The position numbers and the translations under genes were made by a program. This document shows, piece by piece, positions 1 through 10,351 of a stretch of 64,000 bases of DNA. The stretch spans positions 9,416,674-9,480,673 of the forward strand of contig NC_090610.1 of the NCBI RefSeq assembly GCF_004359215.1, in the 5' to 3' direction. This DNA comes from Bremia lactucae. Taxonomy: Eukaryota; Oomycota; Peronosporomycetes; Peronosporales; Peronosporaceae. The notes beneath the pieces were generated by a model. The model was not told the origin of the DNA. It made no database searches and saw only the letters and a list, made by a program, of their open reading frames with translations. Positions within the stretch are counted from its first letter, which is position 1. Each line of letters starts with the position of its first letter.

Positions 1-369
1 GAATATTTGGAAAATATTACTTTACATAGTAATATTCGGAAAGCTTATCTATTCGTAGATATATACCATTATATCTGCTTGCTTCACGGTCCAGTCAGCG
101 CTGGACCCGCGCGAAGAGAAAGGCAGATAAGACTTTTATTTCATGTTTTGGATTATTCTATAATTAAGTTAGTATCATATACATAGAAGCAGAAACACTT
201 AATTCTATTAATATAGTTTTCTTTTAACCGTCTTTAAAGCAAGTGCTATAAAGAGAGTCTTCCTTTGCGCATACTAGTGTACGTGAAGTGACGTCAGGCA
301 CCACTCGCACTGAGGTAGTGCGAAGATGACTTTTACTGAAGCAGTACAAGTTGGCAGTGCCCCGTTACA
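1..369 (+). repeat. G1 gypsy LTR, 5' end cut off by window edge
   Basis: The sequence aligns by eye along its length with the complete 435-bp G1 LTR at 36725-37159 and ends in the same CCCCGTTACA. About 65 bp of the LTR start lie outside the window. It contains the family's short hairpins near the end. It is the 5' LTR of the gypsy remnant that follows, because gag begins about 50 bp downstream in the same orientation. Confidence 0.85.
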
Positions 370-410
370 CTTGGTCGCACTTTGTTGTCCGTCCAAGGAC
401 CACAGTTCCA

Positions 411-436
411 TCATCTAACATGGACATGTTAGATGA
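411..436. promoter_or_regulatory. Perfect inverted repeat over the gag start codon
   Basis: Two 12-bp arms (411-422 and 425-436) separated by 2 nt form a perfect hairpin. The gag ATG (420-422) is the end of the left arm and the next in-frame ATG (426-428) is in the right arm. The same palindrome sits at the gag start of the G1 copies near 46237-46262 and 54648-54673, and a variant sits near 30158-30182 and 62878-62905 in the inverted-repeat arms. It could form an RNA stem at the start codon; function is not shown. Confidence 0.6.
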
Positions 437-683
437 TAATGGAAATACGCATCAAGTTTCCCGTGAAAACTACTCCTTTCTAAGTGACATAGAAAAGAGT
501 GCGGTCGAACGAATGAGTTCGACCGAAGGGAAAGATGCCATCTTGGCAATGCTGTCCAATTCGGACAGAAATGCCCTCCAATCAGCCATCGCAAAGTTCA
601 TACAACATGAACTTGACGAGACGAAGAAGAAGGTAGCCTTGCTGAATCAGCAAGGCTCCCAACAGGCAGAACTGTTGAGGTAA
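420..683 (+). pseudogene. G1 gag N-terminal fragment
   Basis: An 87-codon frame starting MDMLDD, rich in charged residues, with a predicted helical stretch ending in LLNQQGSQQAELLR. It is followed by an in-frame TAA. The same 87-codon block with the same TAA occurs at 45990-46253 and 54401-54664, so the start is taken as the conserved ATG at 420. After the stop, the same frame reads on into gag-like sequence for a short way. It is the matrix-side part of a gypsy Gag and is not functional here because the capsid part is deleted. Confidence 0.65.
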
Positions 684-862
684 CTACAGGTACAGACCCC
701 TGTATCTGGAATGACGCACACGCGTCGTCCCTAAACCTTTAAGATTGACATCTCTAAGTACAAGAAGTCGAAGAAGACTCCTTCCATTGGTGGTTTTTCG
801 AATTGGGCGATGCCATAACGTACGCCCAGTACCGAGAAGTACTGAACGTAATTATGGACTAA

Positions 863-1402
863 ATGCCAAAAAAGGCAACGGTCGCGGGTCCGATTTTGTT
901 GCAAAATTGCAACAGCGAAACAAACCGCCAAAAAACGTCGCAGTCAGTAGGGGCGCAAAGCCCTACTGATCCAGCAACCCCAAGAAAATTTGCGAATTTC
1001 TTGACTAAAATTTGTCCAGACACACAATCATTATGTGTCTCTGCACCTGGTGATGAGGTATCCCTCGTCACCTTAAAGATAAAAGTGACAAATGATTTGT
1101 CTCTGAGGGCCCTAGTGGACTGCGGAGCTTCGAATAACGTTATTCGTTGCCAGTCACTAGAGCGTCGTAGGCTCAAAAATGTTGAGCACGACATCCCTCC
1201 AACGAATATGACGCTGGGTATAGCGACAGGCGCATCGATAAGAGTAATGAAACGTGTAGCGAAATTTCACTACACGTTAAAAGATTTACAGTACGATGAT
1301 GATTTTATCGTACTGGACCCGGATGCCAAATCTATACCATCCTTAGTTTACCTTGGCACAGAAATTATGAGCCAAGAGTCAGCTTGCAGCATCGATCCGT
1401 AA
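863..1402 (+). pseudogene. G1 gag end and aspartic protease fragment
   Basis: The first part matches the G1 region after the zinc knuckle. The second half is a retropepsin-like domain: the catalytic loop reads LVDCGASNNVI (the oomycete gypsy variant of D-T/S-G) at about residue 86-96, followed by beta-strand-like segments and a later IVLDPDAKS. In the family this protease cuts the Gag-Pol polyprotein. The frame ends at a stop soon after the domain and the remaining pol is in other frames, so this is a remnant. Confidence 0.7.
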
Positions 1403-1858
1403 AGATGCCTGCCACTTGTTCATCAGATGGCCATCGGTTGAACGTCTTGGTGCGTCCACAAGCGTCTGACTGTACAACGAAGGAGTGCAACGGCCTCACT
1501 TGTGGTACGGTCGTTAGAACGACATCACAAGATCACAGTATGATAACTTATCACTCTGTCGAGTCAGCTGTTGGCGACTGTGCGAATGCATAGACAGCGC
1601 TGAAGGTCTACCACTCGAATAAGTCGAGTGAATTAAGACATGAATGTACGCCTAGCGGGCGACATTCAAGGAAGAAAATGGTTGTCCAAAAAAGAACACA
1701 CCATGACCCTAGGTTGAGTTATGAGACGACCGTAGAATACCCACTGAGATAGCGCAATCAAACTCGGAAGACGTTGAGGAAAAGAGTCCCCACGAACTTG
1801 AGGAAAAATCTCCTCAAATAGTTAATGCTGAAGTGACCAGACTTCAAGATCCCGAGGA

Positions 1859-2660
1859 TTGATCCCTCGGCAGCCTGTGGATAAATATCAAGAAGAAACC
1901 GAGACATTGAATGTCTTAGTCAATGACGGATCTAGAGTAGGCGCTTATACTCTTGATCTGTATGCGCCTCCGAAGTTAACTTTGGAGAAAACTCAATTTT
2001 TAACCCTAGAACCTAAGCGGTTCTTACGAGATCTGCGTAGTGGTATAATCAAGCTGATCTGCGTTCTCGTCAAAGAGGACGATTACGTTACCGACAATCG
2101 GTCAGCGGTAATTTTTGCAGAGAACGAATGGGTTCTCAGAATCTCATCGATAGACGAAAGTGGTCTCGATGTGAAGCGTCGGATTGAGAGATATACTACT
2201 TAATCCTGGCAGCCACTTAGGACAAATCATTTATAAAAATACTTGATTGAACTCAGGGATGTGTTCCCTGAAGCAGTCCCATGCGAGTTGCTTAAGGATA
2301 AAGGCACTCGACATGAGATCGAGTTCAAACCGGGCTCGTATTACTCTGTCATAAAGCAGTGGCCACTGCCTTGTGATCAAGTACTTGCGATCGATAAATT
2401 CTTTACCGATCGATTAAAAGCGGGCCATGTAAGGGAGTCAATCTCCCCATATAGGAGGGTGTTGGATAGTGCACGCATTCAATAAACTGAATGCTGCAAC
2501 GGTACCACCTTAAACGCCGATACCTAGAAAAGACGTAATCATAGATGGTATGTATAAGGGTACCATCTTTGCGTCTATGGATCTGATGAATGAATTTCAT
2601 CAAATCCTTATGCGTGAACGGGACATCCTGTACACAGCAGTGAGCCCCCTCCGTGCTCTA
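1859..2660 (+). pseudogene. G1 protease-RT linker and start of reverse transcriptase
   Basis: Two adjacent frames (1859-2203 and 2243-2485) match the G1 pol segment upstream of and into the RT fingers: RDVFPEAVPCELL, then H-E-I-E-F-K-P-G, then VIKQWPLP, typical of the entry to a Ty3/gypsy reverse transcriptase. The next 170 bp continue the RT in broken frames, including sequence matching a SMDLMDGFYQI-type segment. No catalytic DD is present because the element is deleted beyond about 2690. Confidence 0.7.
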
Positions 2661-2689
2661 AAAATGGCTAGTTGTGCCACAGGGGCTTA

Positions 2690-2935
2690 GTACGCCAATT
2701 TGCCATCAACAGTTCAGTGCATGCTCCGACAAATCATACACCATTTTTCGTGAATAGCTTATGCCACTCACATATACCTACCCGGTGTGAGTGTAACTCT
2801 AAATTAAGGGGTGTGACTTACTCGAGCAAAGAGACTTTTAGCTTTCGCTCCTCAATCATTAGTCCCTTGGTTAGTGCGAAGAAAACCAATGTTGAGCCAG
2901 CTAAAATTGAAGTAAACAACGATGCTAACTGACTC
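2690..2935 (+). pseudogene. Gypsy integrase C-terminal remnant
   Basis: One frame reads FAINSSVHAPTNHTPFFVNS, matching the conserved integrase segment FAINNSVHASTTHTPFFVNG of the copy at 31617-32039. It is joined directly to the broken RT, which marks a pol-internal deletion. Downstream the sequence loses similarity. Confidence 0.65.
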
Positions 2936-5365
2936 AGCTTCGAAAACAGTACTATTAATGATATTGATATACTCTCAATAATGAAGAGAATATAATCTCC
3001 AGAGTGCGAGCCGGTCGCACTGAAATCAAAAATAAAACCGAGTCAGCAGGTGATTTCACAAGAATCTGCGGGAAAAAGTCCCGGAGCCCCGTGGTCAAGG
3101 TTCTCAAGTACCTTTTGATATAAGTTCCAAAGAGGAATCCCAGAAGCTCGAGCGCCATCTGTAGCGAATTCGGGACACACGAATTCTCATTGCCGTAACG
3201 GGGCACTGCCGACTTGTACTGGGTTCAGTACAAGTCCACTTCGCACTGCTTGAGTGCGACCAATACATTAATGAATTCAATCAAATCTTTGTAAAAAGGA
3301 ACGGGAGGTCGTGCGTATTACTAAAGTGGTACAGACACGAACTCAGCCTTCGTCTGTACTCGCAACATCTGTTCTTACGTCCCAATTTAGTGTGTCCACA
3401 TCAATGTGCAACCAACTTTTTGCTGACAAGTGCCTTCAGTTCGGCCTTTATCGCTTTTATCTCCTCTCATAATAATTATAATAGATAATTCACAAATCTC
3501 TTGACGAAAGTTTCTCCAGACACACATGGGTAAATTCGGGCGGCCAAATCACGTTCGGCAATCCGAAATGGGCGCGCGTACGGGGATTCCAGCTTTCTGC
3601 GGAATTTTAGTAGTTAACTATTATAAAATAGGATAAAAGAGTATCTACCAATAAAGTAAATATACCACAACAACGGTTCTCCATATGATGAAGTTGAGCG
3701 AGCTAATGGGGAAGGGTATTTGCGCTGTTATGCATGACTTGGTAACCCTGACTCTTAAGACAAACGGTGCAGCTTGCAGCGTGCACAGTACTACTGCGAA
3801 TAGCGTGATGACATAATTCAGTCATCCGTCTGTGCCACCTGCAAAAATAATATGTAAAAGGCAGCTACAAGATAATTATACAAGGCAAAGCTGCTGCGAT
3901 GCCTTATAAGCATCCTCTCCGCCTTTCCATTTTTTTGCTTGGTTACGCGGCTCGCTTATTTGTCGCTGTTCACGCTTAAGCTCATCCTGAGTCTATATCG
4001 CTTCGCCTGTCGCGCTCCAAAGAAGCGCTCCTGAAGCAACACTTCGTTGTTTGGCGGCTGGTTTAAGGCGCGAATCTTTGCCTTAAAGATGGGCATCAGC
4101 ATGACAACGTGCCCGATGCTGTAGTGGCACTTTACGTGTCCAGCGGAAGCGACTCTAACCACGCTAGTGTCGTCGTAAAGGCACTTGTTGCGGTGGTGGC
4201 TGTTGCTGCTGCGTATTTGTGTGCAATGAGGTAAGAGACCTCTCCTTCTTTATACTTCATAACTTTTTTGTGGTCCCGATTGTTTTACAAGTTTGAAGAC
4301 CCCTTGCTTTTAGTACTTGAAGGTCCCGCTTTTTATTTCGCCATCTCGACCGGAGAATTTGAAGAATCTGATGCTGCAGGTGGCCACTAGGGCTTCGAGG
4401 ACTGGACTGTATGCGTTGGTAGTGTGAAGTAACTAGCTCGTAATTGCAAATTAGAGCCAATAGGTATGCGTAAATTTGATCGAGCACTGGATAGGCGGGC
4501 ACATATCCGTTGTCTCGAAGCATGCTGCCTTTGGACCACAGTTCCTCGCAATAGGATAAATTCACATATTTGCCAAGTCGCCTGTGCGCATTTTCAGAGT
4601 GGCTTACCAAACATAAGTCCAGACTTATTGATTTCCATAAATCCGTTGGATTTGATAGCGGCTTCAGTGACGCACTGCTGGACGGTGCAGGCCTAAATTT
4701 TCTTTCCGTAAAGCTTTGCGGCTAAGGGTGCGTTTCATCGTCAATTGAAGCGGCCAATGTCGTGTTTTCAGTGGGACAAATTTCGAAAACGTTCAAGTCA
4801 GCGATGAAATTGAGCGACGCGGAATAGTGCAAAGCTGCGTGCGACTCCGCAATAGTCGTACCGTGCTATCTTTTTCAATGTTTGAGATCACATGTTAGAC
4901 ACTGAATCTAGATTTATACCGGTACTTACACATTTCATTCTTCAGACCTACACTGAGGCCGTAGCGAGGAAGCTCGGCCGACGAGGTCTGGCAGAGAATT
5001 GTTTTTCTCTACATCAATCTCATCATGACATAAGCGGTTCTTCCTTGGCAGATGAAAAATTTTCGGTATTGCATATAAACTGCTTCTTAACGGCATTTCT
5101 ACTCGGAGCTTGATAGAGAACGGCAACAGAACAACGCGGTAAAATCACGGACCTTCTGCCAGCGTCATCCGTCTGGCGAATTCCCATTGTACTTAATCGG
5201 CGTGACAGCGAATATTTGGCTACCAGACGTTCATTTAGCGAAAGGCACGCTCGTTGTCACTTTCCAACGACGTTGTGTGTCATCATCAAATCCATAGCTT
5301 ACCCTACCTCACGTAGAATTGGCTCACGCTAATGTTGCCAAGCTCGTGATATATATGCCTGTGTG
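2936..5365. other. No intact gene; scattered LTR and gypsy fragments
   Basis: A reversed G1 LTR fragment lies at about 3193-3258, with a G1-like duplicate of the integrase/RT region near 3260-3310. A G3 LTR end is at about 3600-3695 (ATACCACAACAACGG). A segment near 4000-4050 is the reverse complement of sequence at about 58370-58420 in the right inverted-repeat arm. Open frames here (for example 4257-4610 minus, 117 codons) have no recognisable domain or conserved copy. The remainder is unassigned. Confidence 0.5.
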
Positions 5366-5605
5366 NNNNNNNNNNNNNNNNNNNNNNNNNNNNNNNNNNN
5401 NNNNNNNNNNNNNNNNNNNNNNNNNNNNNNNNNNNNNNNNNNNNNNNNNNNNNNNNNNNNNNNNNNNNNNNNNNNNNNNNNNNNNNNNNNNNNNNNNNNN
5501 NNNNNNNNNNNNNNNNNNNNNNNNNNNNNNNNNNNNNNNNNNNNNNNNNNNNNNNNNNNNNNNNNNNNNNNNNNNNNNNNNNNNNNNNNNNNNNNNNNNN
5601 NNNNN
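5366..5605. other. Assembly gap, 240 N
   Basis: Run of N; nothing can be read. Open frames reported across it are artefacts. Confidence 0.99.
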
Positions 5606-5905
5606 CTGCCTACGACCGAGCTCATGCATCAAGCTTATGACATCTCAACATTATTAAGTAAAGAATTTGGCAAAATTGTGATGATGCCTACATCGGGTGA
5701 AATGGACAAGATCTGCAAGCTTGTAGCGAGTGTTGCAACAGTTGGATTATTATCTCTGTTGGGTGCGCAGCCGACTCGAAGCGACGAAACCCCTCCTCAA
5801 CTCCGCTTCCGACGAGGCTCGCGCCAAATTTTCTTCACGAGACAAAATTGTGTGGTGCGCAAGGAGGCGCCATACTTTTTTATTTATTCATAGAATAAGT
5901 CAGTT
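5606..5905 (-). pseudogene. Gypsy RNase H/integrase linker remnant next to a G2 LTR piece
   Basis: 5722-5790 matches 47990-48055 of the minus-oriented gypsy copy (the linker between RNase H and integrase). At about 5845-5885 the sequence switches to the G2 LTR interior signature GTGCGGTGCGCAAGGAGGCG, also found at 10072-10095 and 29830-29855. The junction is abrupt. Confidence 0.55.
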
Positions 5906-7398
5906 GTAGCAAGTCGCATTTGCTAAATCTCGTTGCCGCGGGCTAGCGGCGGTTGATAATGTTTCTCGTGACCATTTAATCAAAACTTAATAGTGTGTAA
6001 CGGTGCACACAAGTCCAAGCTCTAATTTATCACAATCTCTCGTGTCTTCGTCTGGTTGTACACAATGCATTAATTTCCAAAGCCCTTTGTGAATACCGAT
6101 TCTACGTGCTGTAGGGTTAGCCTTTAGTTTTCGATAACACACAACGTCTTAAGGTTGGAAAGTGACAACGAGCGCGCCGTTCGTCAAACGAACGGCTTTT
6201 AGCCTGACATTACAATGGAAATTCGCCATACGGTTGACGCTGGCGCGGAAGGTCCGTAATTTTTACGCGTTGCTCCTGTGACGTTCCCCACCAGGAGCGT
6301 CACCACCAGGAAACCCTCTTCCAGCGGCAGTAGGGGTGAACAAGGGCGCAAATTCATTAAGCGCAACATACCTCTAGTGGCATACATCTTCATGCTTTGC
6401 AAGCCGACCTTCCGCAAAGCTTCGGCTGCAATACCGACACATCGTATGAAATGAAAAATTTCAGTGGCGTCACGGAACGGTAATCTGGCTCCAAAGAGGG
6501 GTTCCATTCACATGATGATTAACCACATATCGCCAAAGAACTTGGAAGTCGCAAATAGATGAATAGCATCACTCGAAAAGAGTAATTTAGAATCGACAAA
6601 GAAATGTCGCTAAGAATCATTTCGGGTCACCGGAACAAATTCGTTTATCACTGCAATCAATATACACAAGGTCTTCATGTACAAATGAACAAATTACCAA
6701 TTACAATAGAGAGATAGCAAATAATAAGGAAGCCCATGATAGATGATGCAACTGTGGTCCTTATGCGGACTACGAAGTGCTACCACGTGTAATGGGGCAT
6801 TGCGGGAGAGTACGGGACGCTAGTTTGTTATCAGAACGGAAACACTCAATCATGACGGGAAACACTCAATTCTTCGTTTGGAGGACACCAGCATCTGACA
6901 ATGTGTTAAATACAAGCGGTAATCCGGCTTTACGTGCGCACATGTTCACTAAAAGTAGTTTTACGACTGTTATACATTTTATAGAACAAAAAATAGTACC
7001 GTCTAATGACGTATCAAATGCGGTCAAGACCACATTTAATTGCGTGTTTTCAGTGTTAAACAGCGTACTGACGCTCAATGCATCGATGTCACATGCTAGA
7101 GTCTTCGGAGTCTCCACACGACGACGCGCTGCGTCATCTTCAAAAGAGCCGTATGTGCTGGGCATAAGTGTGAACACCGCGCAAGAATTTGAGCGGCCGA
7201 ATCCGAATTTTGGAAATGAAAGACTCAGACGACGAAGAGGAGAGAAGCCTGCTTAAATTTTCATACTAATATCGCGTGTGTAATTTTCGACGCTAATATT
7301 GCTGCTTGATTACCCATGAACTGAAGGTCTCGGCTGAAGTTGACGAAGACGGCGCACGTGTTGACTGCAAGAGTGAAGCGCAAGAGTGAAGCGCAAGA
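5906..7398. other. Unassigned repeat debris with one gypsy PBS/LTR junction
   Basis: Near 6765-6790 the sequence reads GAAGTGCTACCACG then TGTAATGGGGCA: on the minus strand this is an LTR end followed by TGGTAGCAC, the primer site used by G1 (complementary to the 3' end of initiator tRNA-Met). The LTR body that should follow on the right is not G1 or G2, so a further gypsy family is represented. A 159-codon frame at 6777-7256 starts inside this junction and is not convincing as a gene. Confidence 0.45.
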
Positions 7399-7740
7399 TT
7401 AAAGACGTGAAGATGGATTGACTATGCAAGTGGCACTGCTTGCAAATGGTCTAAATGATTTATCATATCCGACCGACCTTGCTCCGCACGATGGACTAAC
7501 TTTAATCTTTAGCAATACCCTGCTCAAGAATTTGGCGAATCCTTCGAGACTCCAACTCCTCGTATAAGGTAAGTCTTTAATTCTACATAGACTTGCTTCT
7601 GCGTCATCAAAATACTGACTGCATGACTCAATATCTTCACTTTTTTCGTCCATTCGCCAGTAGCTCCTCTTCTCTGCACCCTTCCAACCGCACCAGGCTC
7701 TAGGCACTGTGGCCCCCCATTAAACTAGACGATCCCTCTA
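7399..7740 (-). pseudogene. G3-like reverse transcriptase remnant
   Basis: The minus strand matches the G3 RT/RNase H junction at about 15690-15800: both share CACTGCTTGCAAATGGTCT-like and TATCCGAC blocks. The translated sequence resembles the FL..I..GY.KI.APLT region that follows the palm in gypsy RTs but is full of stops. Confidence 0.4.
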
Positions 7741-8643
7741 GTTGGGTGGGAACTGTGCGCTCACTCAGCTTTTCACCGACAGATTTCAAATTTGTGTCGT
7801 GTTCAGATGAAGCTACAGTGGAGATCTAGGAACGCCCCCAGAGACCGTCCTAACAGCTGCCGACAAGTCGTTCAGTCAGGCTATTACTCATGAGCGTAAC
7901 GTTCTTACTTTTGACAGCGGTCCGTCCAGTCGATCTAGGACTTTCGCACTGACAGGCGTTTTAGGAGGGTCAAAATATTCCAGCCGAATGATTCCTCCCA
8001 CCACGATACGGACTTGGAAATGCCGAACGTAACTGGCCTTTGGCGTTGAGCTTGAGTAAGTGCGCGCGTGTAGCCGGATTACCGCTCCATGACGTCACTT
8101 TAACTAAGGATTATAGTTCGTAAGGCCTTCGTAGACTCACCTGTATAACTTGCCATCGCCATGGTAGTTACAAAACATATTTAAAATGCAAAGTTAGAAG
8201 GCTCAACTTGCACACCAGTCACGTCAAGCCGGTGCGTTGTGATCAAATAGCGTCAGGCTGAAATTCTCCTCGCTATCGCGATCACTGTCCACAACGTACG
8301 GCATGGCCAAGATGGCATCGTTCTCTACGGTCGAACTCATTCGTTTGCTTTGATTTTGGCATCAATTTCGTCCCAAGCATTTCCTCGAACGGTCAGCAGC
8401 CCTGCCGCACGCTCCGTCAAGTTAAGGAGCTCCTTTAAGCGCGGCTACTCATGCTGCCCACCTTTTTAAAGGTGGGCAAAAAATCCACGGACGCGGCTTC
8501 TCCCTCTGCAGGCTTATAGAGCCTGGATGAGTCGAATACTTTGTTAGAGTAAAACTCTAGTTCAAGGGTGGGGTTCGCCCGAGCAAAGACTGATCGGGCT
8601 TTACCGATTCCAAGCAGTCAAAGTCACCATCAATCTTAATCCA
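7741..8643. other. No intact gene; fragments of gypsy sequence
   Basis: A short gag-derived block (8296-8345, ATGGCCAAGATGGCATCGTT) corresponds to the minus-strand G1 gag at 46118-46160. 8515-8545 repeats nearly verbatim at 9266-9290 (AGCCTGGATGAGTCGAATA), a local direct repeat about 750 bp apart. Otherwise nothing recognisable. Confidence 0.45.
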
Positions 8644-8685
8644 TTCTGGAATGACACAGATTAAGTGTTCTGTGTCATTCCAGAA
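8644..8685. repeat. Perfect 17-bp inverted repeat, 8-nt loop
   Basis: Arm 8644-8660 (TTCTGGAATGACACAGA) and arm 8669-8685 are exact reverse complements around the loop TTAAGTGT. There is no following T-run, so it is not a simple terminator. It lies at the left boundary of the integrase remnant. Confidence 0.85.
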
Positions 8686-8698
8686 GGAATTAAGATCT

Positions 8699-9260
8699 TC
8701 ATGACTCCATACAAGAACGCTGTAAAGGTTCGGCTCTTGGGAACCAGTTGACGTTCTTCACGTCGATGTGCAGGGACTGGTGTCCGCCTATGAGAAGGAG
8801 CACAACGCTCGCTCCGCCAAGTGCCAAGTTCTCGTCAATCCGGACGATTATTAGTGCCTTCAAGAGTTGGAGGGAGTTCTTGCCGATGGTAGAAATTACC
8901 ATCAACAATTCAGTGCATGCTTCTTGTTCACCGCTCTTTCGAGAGTCTAGCAACAATTGGCGGGTTACGTCATCCCCTGTAGAAAGCCATAGTTGAGATG
9001 GCTAGAGAAGCAGTGGTCCGTTTCGCTCATGATTCCATCGCTGATGCGGTGGACGACAGGAACGGGACGCTGAAAAATAGAAGAGGAAACATACTTTTAT
9101 TTAAAATTAATGACCTAATTCTACTGTCTACGGTAAATTCACCAAAGTATGTAGTGACGAATGTAGGCAATAATAAATTACTGCCCTCCTTTGCCCTTTT
9201 GCGAGTGTACCACTGATGTCGGTAAAAGGCATCGATGAAGAATTCAGTTTCATCCTCACC
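8699..9260 (+). pseudogene. Gypsy integrase C-terminal remnant (G2-linked)
   Basis: The frames contain LPMVEITINNSVHAS and then, at 8998-9216, AREAVVRFAHDSIADAV followed by LFKINDLILLSTVNSPKYVVTNVG. These match the integrase C-terminal domain of the copies at 31617-32263. Orientation plus. The following G2 LTR at 9971 is in the right place to be the 3' LTR of this element. Confidence 0.65.
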
Positions 9261-9416
9261 AGGCCTTTGAAGCCTGGATGAGTCGAATAATGGAATATGA
9301 TAATGATTGTTGATCGCTTTAGACCAACGACTGAGGTTTTTCTTAGAGGGGAATTAAGGCCTATTTTTTCAAGAGCGAACCGCAGCGTATTGCAGTCCCT
9401 CTACTGTTGGATCATA

Positions 9417-9680
9417 TTAAGTTAACGTTAACTTGGCCCTGAGAGCGATCCATGGATTCACTCCCATTCTGGTGATGCAAACTAGCACCACCAGCAGCAA
9501 TCTTACTTTCGCGAACACGTAGTTTCTGGTGACGCAAATTAACTTTACCAGAGTGGTCATCGCCCTCGGTTTTATCTGATGATGACTCCTAACTAAAGAA
9601 GTCCGACGAGTTAAAAACCTCGTCATCATCTCTTTAGTAGTCACGTTAGAACCCAAAGGCTTTTCAGGACTCGGCCCCAT
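9417..9680 (-). CDS. Possible antisense ORF between gypsy pol and 3' LTR (broken)
   Basis: An 87-codon minus frame starts MGPSPEKPLGSNVTTK; an overlapping minus frame continues as an acidic and serine-rich segment (DDDEVFNSSDFF, later SSSDKTEGDDHSGKVN and QNGSESMDRSQGQVNVN). Neighbouring pol is on the plus strand, so this would be antisense. Hydrophilic composition resembles coding sequence, but there is a frameshift and one stop. Similar antisense frames occur in the same place in G1 and G3. It may equally be a chance open stretch. Confidence 0.3.
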   Translation of the reverse strand: MGPSPEKPLGSNVTTKEMMTRFLTRRTSLVRSHHQIKPRAMTTLVKLICVTRNYVFAKVRLLLVVLVCITRMGVNPWIALRAKLTLT

Positions 9681-9709
9681 GTAATTCGGTGGCCTTCTCA
9701 GTCGTCACT

Positions 9710-9746
9710 ATGTTTCAGTAGACGCTATTAGCGTCTACTGAAACAT
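9710..9746. repeat. Perfect 16-17-bp hairpin
   Basis: Arm 9710-9725 (ATGTTTCAGTAGACGC) and arm 9731-9746 are exact reverse complements; the 5-nt centre TATTA allows one more pair. Function unknown; located in the 3' region of the gypsy remnant. Confidence 0.85.
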
Positions 9747-9970
9747 GCGTCTTACTGACAGCTACACTGTTCCGTGCAGCTGCCAGCTTCACGGCCGGCC
9801 CACCCGCACAGACTTGTTTGTCATCATCTTGATTCTAATCAAAATGAAGAATGCAAATAAAATCGGCATTTTGATTAAACCAACAATGCTAATTACAGGA
9901 AGACTTAATAATCTTTTCTGTCACCCTACGTCAATCACTATGGTGACTGTTGGTTAATGGGAAGGGGTCA

Positions 9971-10351
9971 TGTAACGGGGTGTCCCGTTACATAAGTATT
10001 ATTTCCTAGAAGAGAAACTATACATATTATTCTACGAGAGGAAACGCCGCCAATCGTAAGAATACACGATTGTGCGGTGCGCAAGGAGGCGCCATACTTA
10101 GTAAGATATTGCTATTATAAGTCCAGCAGTAGATAGAAGATCGTAACGTAGGGCGCTAATTATAGTAATACAGTTCTACTTTTTCCTAACTCGAAATCCA
10201 TTGAATTACCGTTGGAAGCTAAAGCCCTTAGCTACCTAAGACCGTTCTTCTTTACTTTTGTGTACGCGAAGTACGAGGCAACCTACTTACATTGTAATCA
10301 GTGTAAGGTTAACAAGTACTTACTAGTACTAGTATTTGGTGCCCCGTTACA
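9971..10351 (+). repeat. G2 gypsy LTR
   Basis: Begins TGTAACGGGGTGTCCC and ends GTGCCCCGTTACA. The interior matches the longer G2 LTR at 29608-30112, including GGTGCGCAAGGAGGCGCCAT and the ACTAGTACT region near the end. It is 381 bp, so it lacks a segment present in the 505-bp version. The flanking 5-mers (GGTCA left, CTGCG right) differ, so this is not a clean solo LTR; it most likely is the 3' LTR of the decayed element ending at about 9970. Confidence 0.75.

Larger units (their letters stand above)
1..2935 (+). mobile_element. Ty3/gypsy G1 element, internally deleted and dead
   Basis: In plus orientation this holds a partial LTR, gag N-terminus, gag C-terminus, protease, the protease-RT linker, the first part of reverse transcriptase and then integrase C-terminal sequence. 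Comparison with the G1 copy at 37283-46738 shows two internal deletions: the central capsid part of gag is lost near 790-830, and RT palm, RNase H and the integrase core are lost near 2690. Many stops and frameshifts remain. No matching 3' LTR is seen; a short reversed G1 LTR fragment lies at about 3193-3258. Confidence 0.8.
5135..6290. repeat. Imperfect inverted repeat, arms 5135-5275 and 6135-6290
   Basis: The left arm read forward matches the right arm read as its complement over roughly 140 bp. Shared blocks include CGCTCGTTGTCACTTTCCAA, the CGGACCTT motif and GACGTTGTGTGT. The interior holds the 240-N gap and gypsy remnants. The outer sequence resembles a copia-type LTR edge (GTTGGAAAGTGACAAC), so these may be two opposed LTR fragments rather than the ends of one element. 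Confidence 0.55.

Noticed and set aside
411..2602. CRISPR-like array because of recurring hairpins
   Set aside because: The stems differ from one another, there is no repeated unit with regular spacers, and they fall within gypsy coding sequence of a eukaryote.
4257..4610. 117-codon minus frame
   Set aside because: No recognisable domain, no second copy, and surrounded by repeat debris; not supported as a gene.
5319..5893. Several long open frames on both strands
   Set aside because: They consist mostly of N; only the gypsy remnant to the right of the gap is readable.
6777..7256. 159-codon plus frame
   Set aside because: It starts inside a gypsy primer-site/LTR junction, has no domain, and its opposite strand is open as well.
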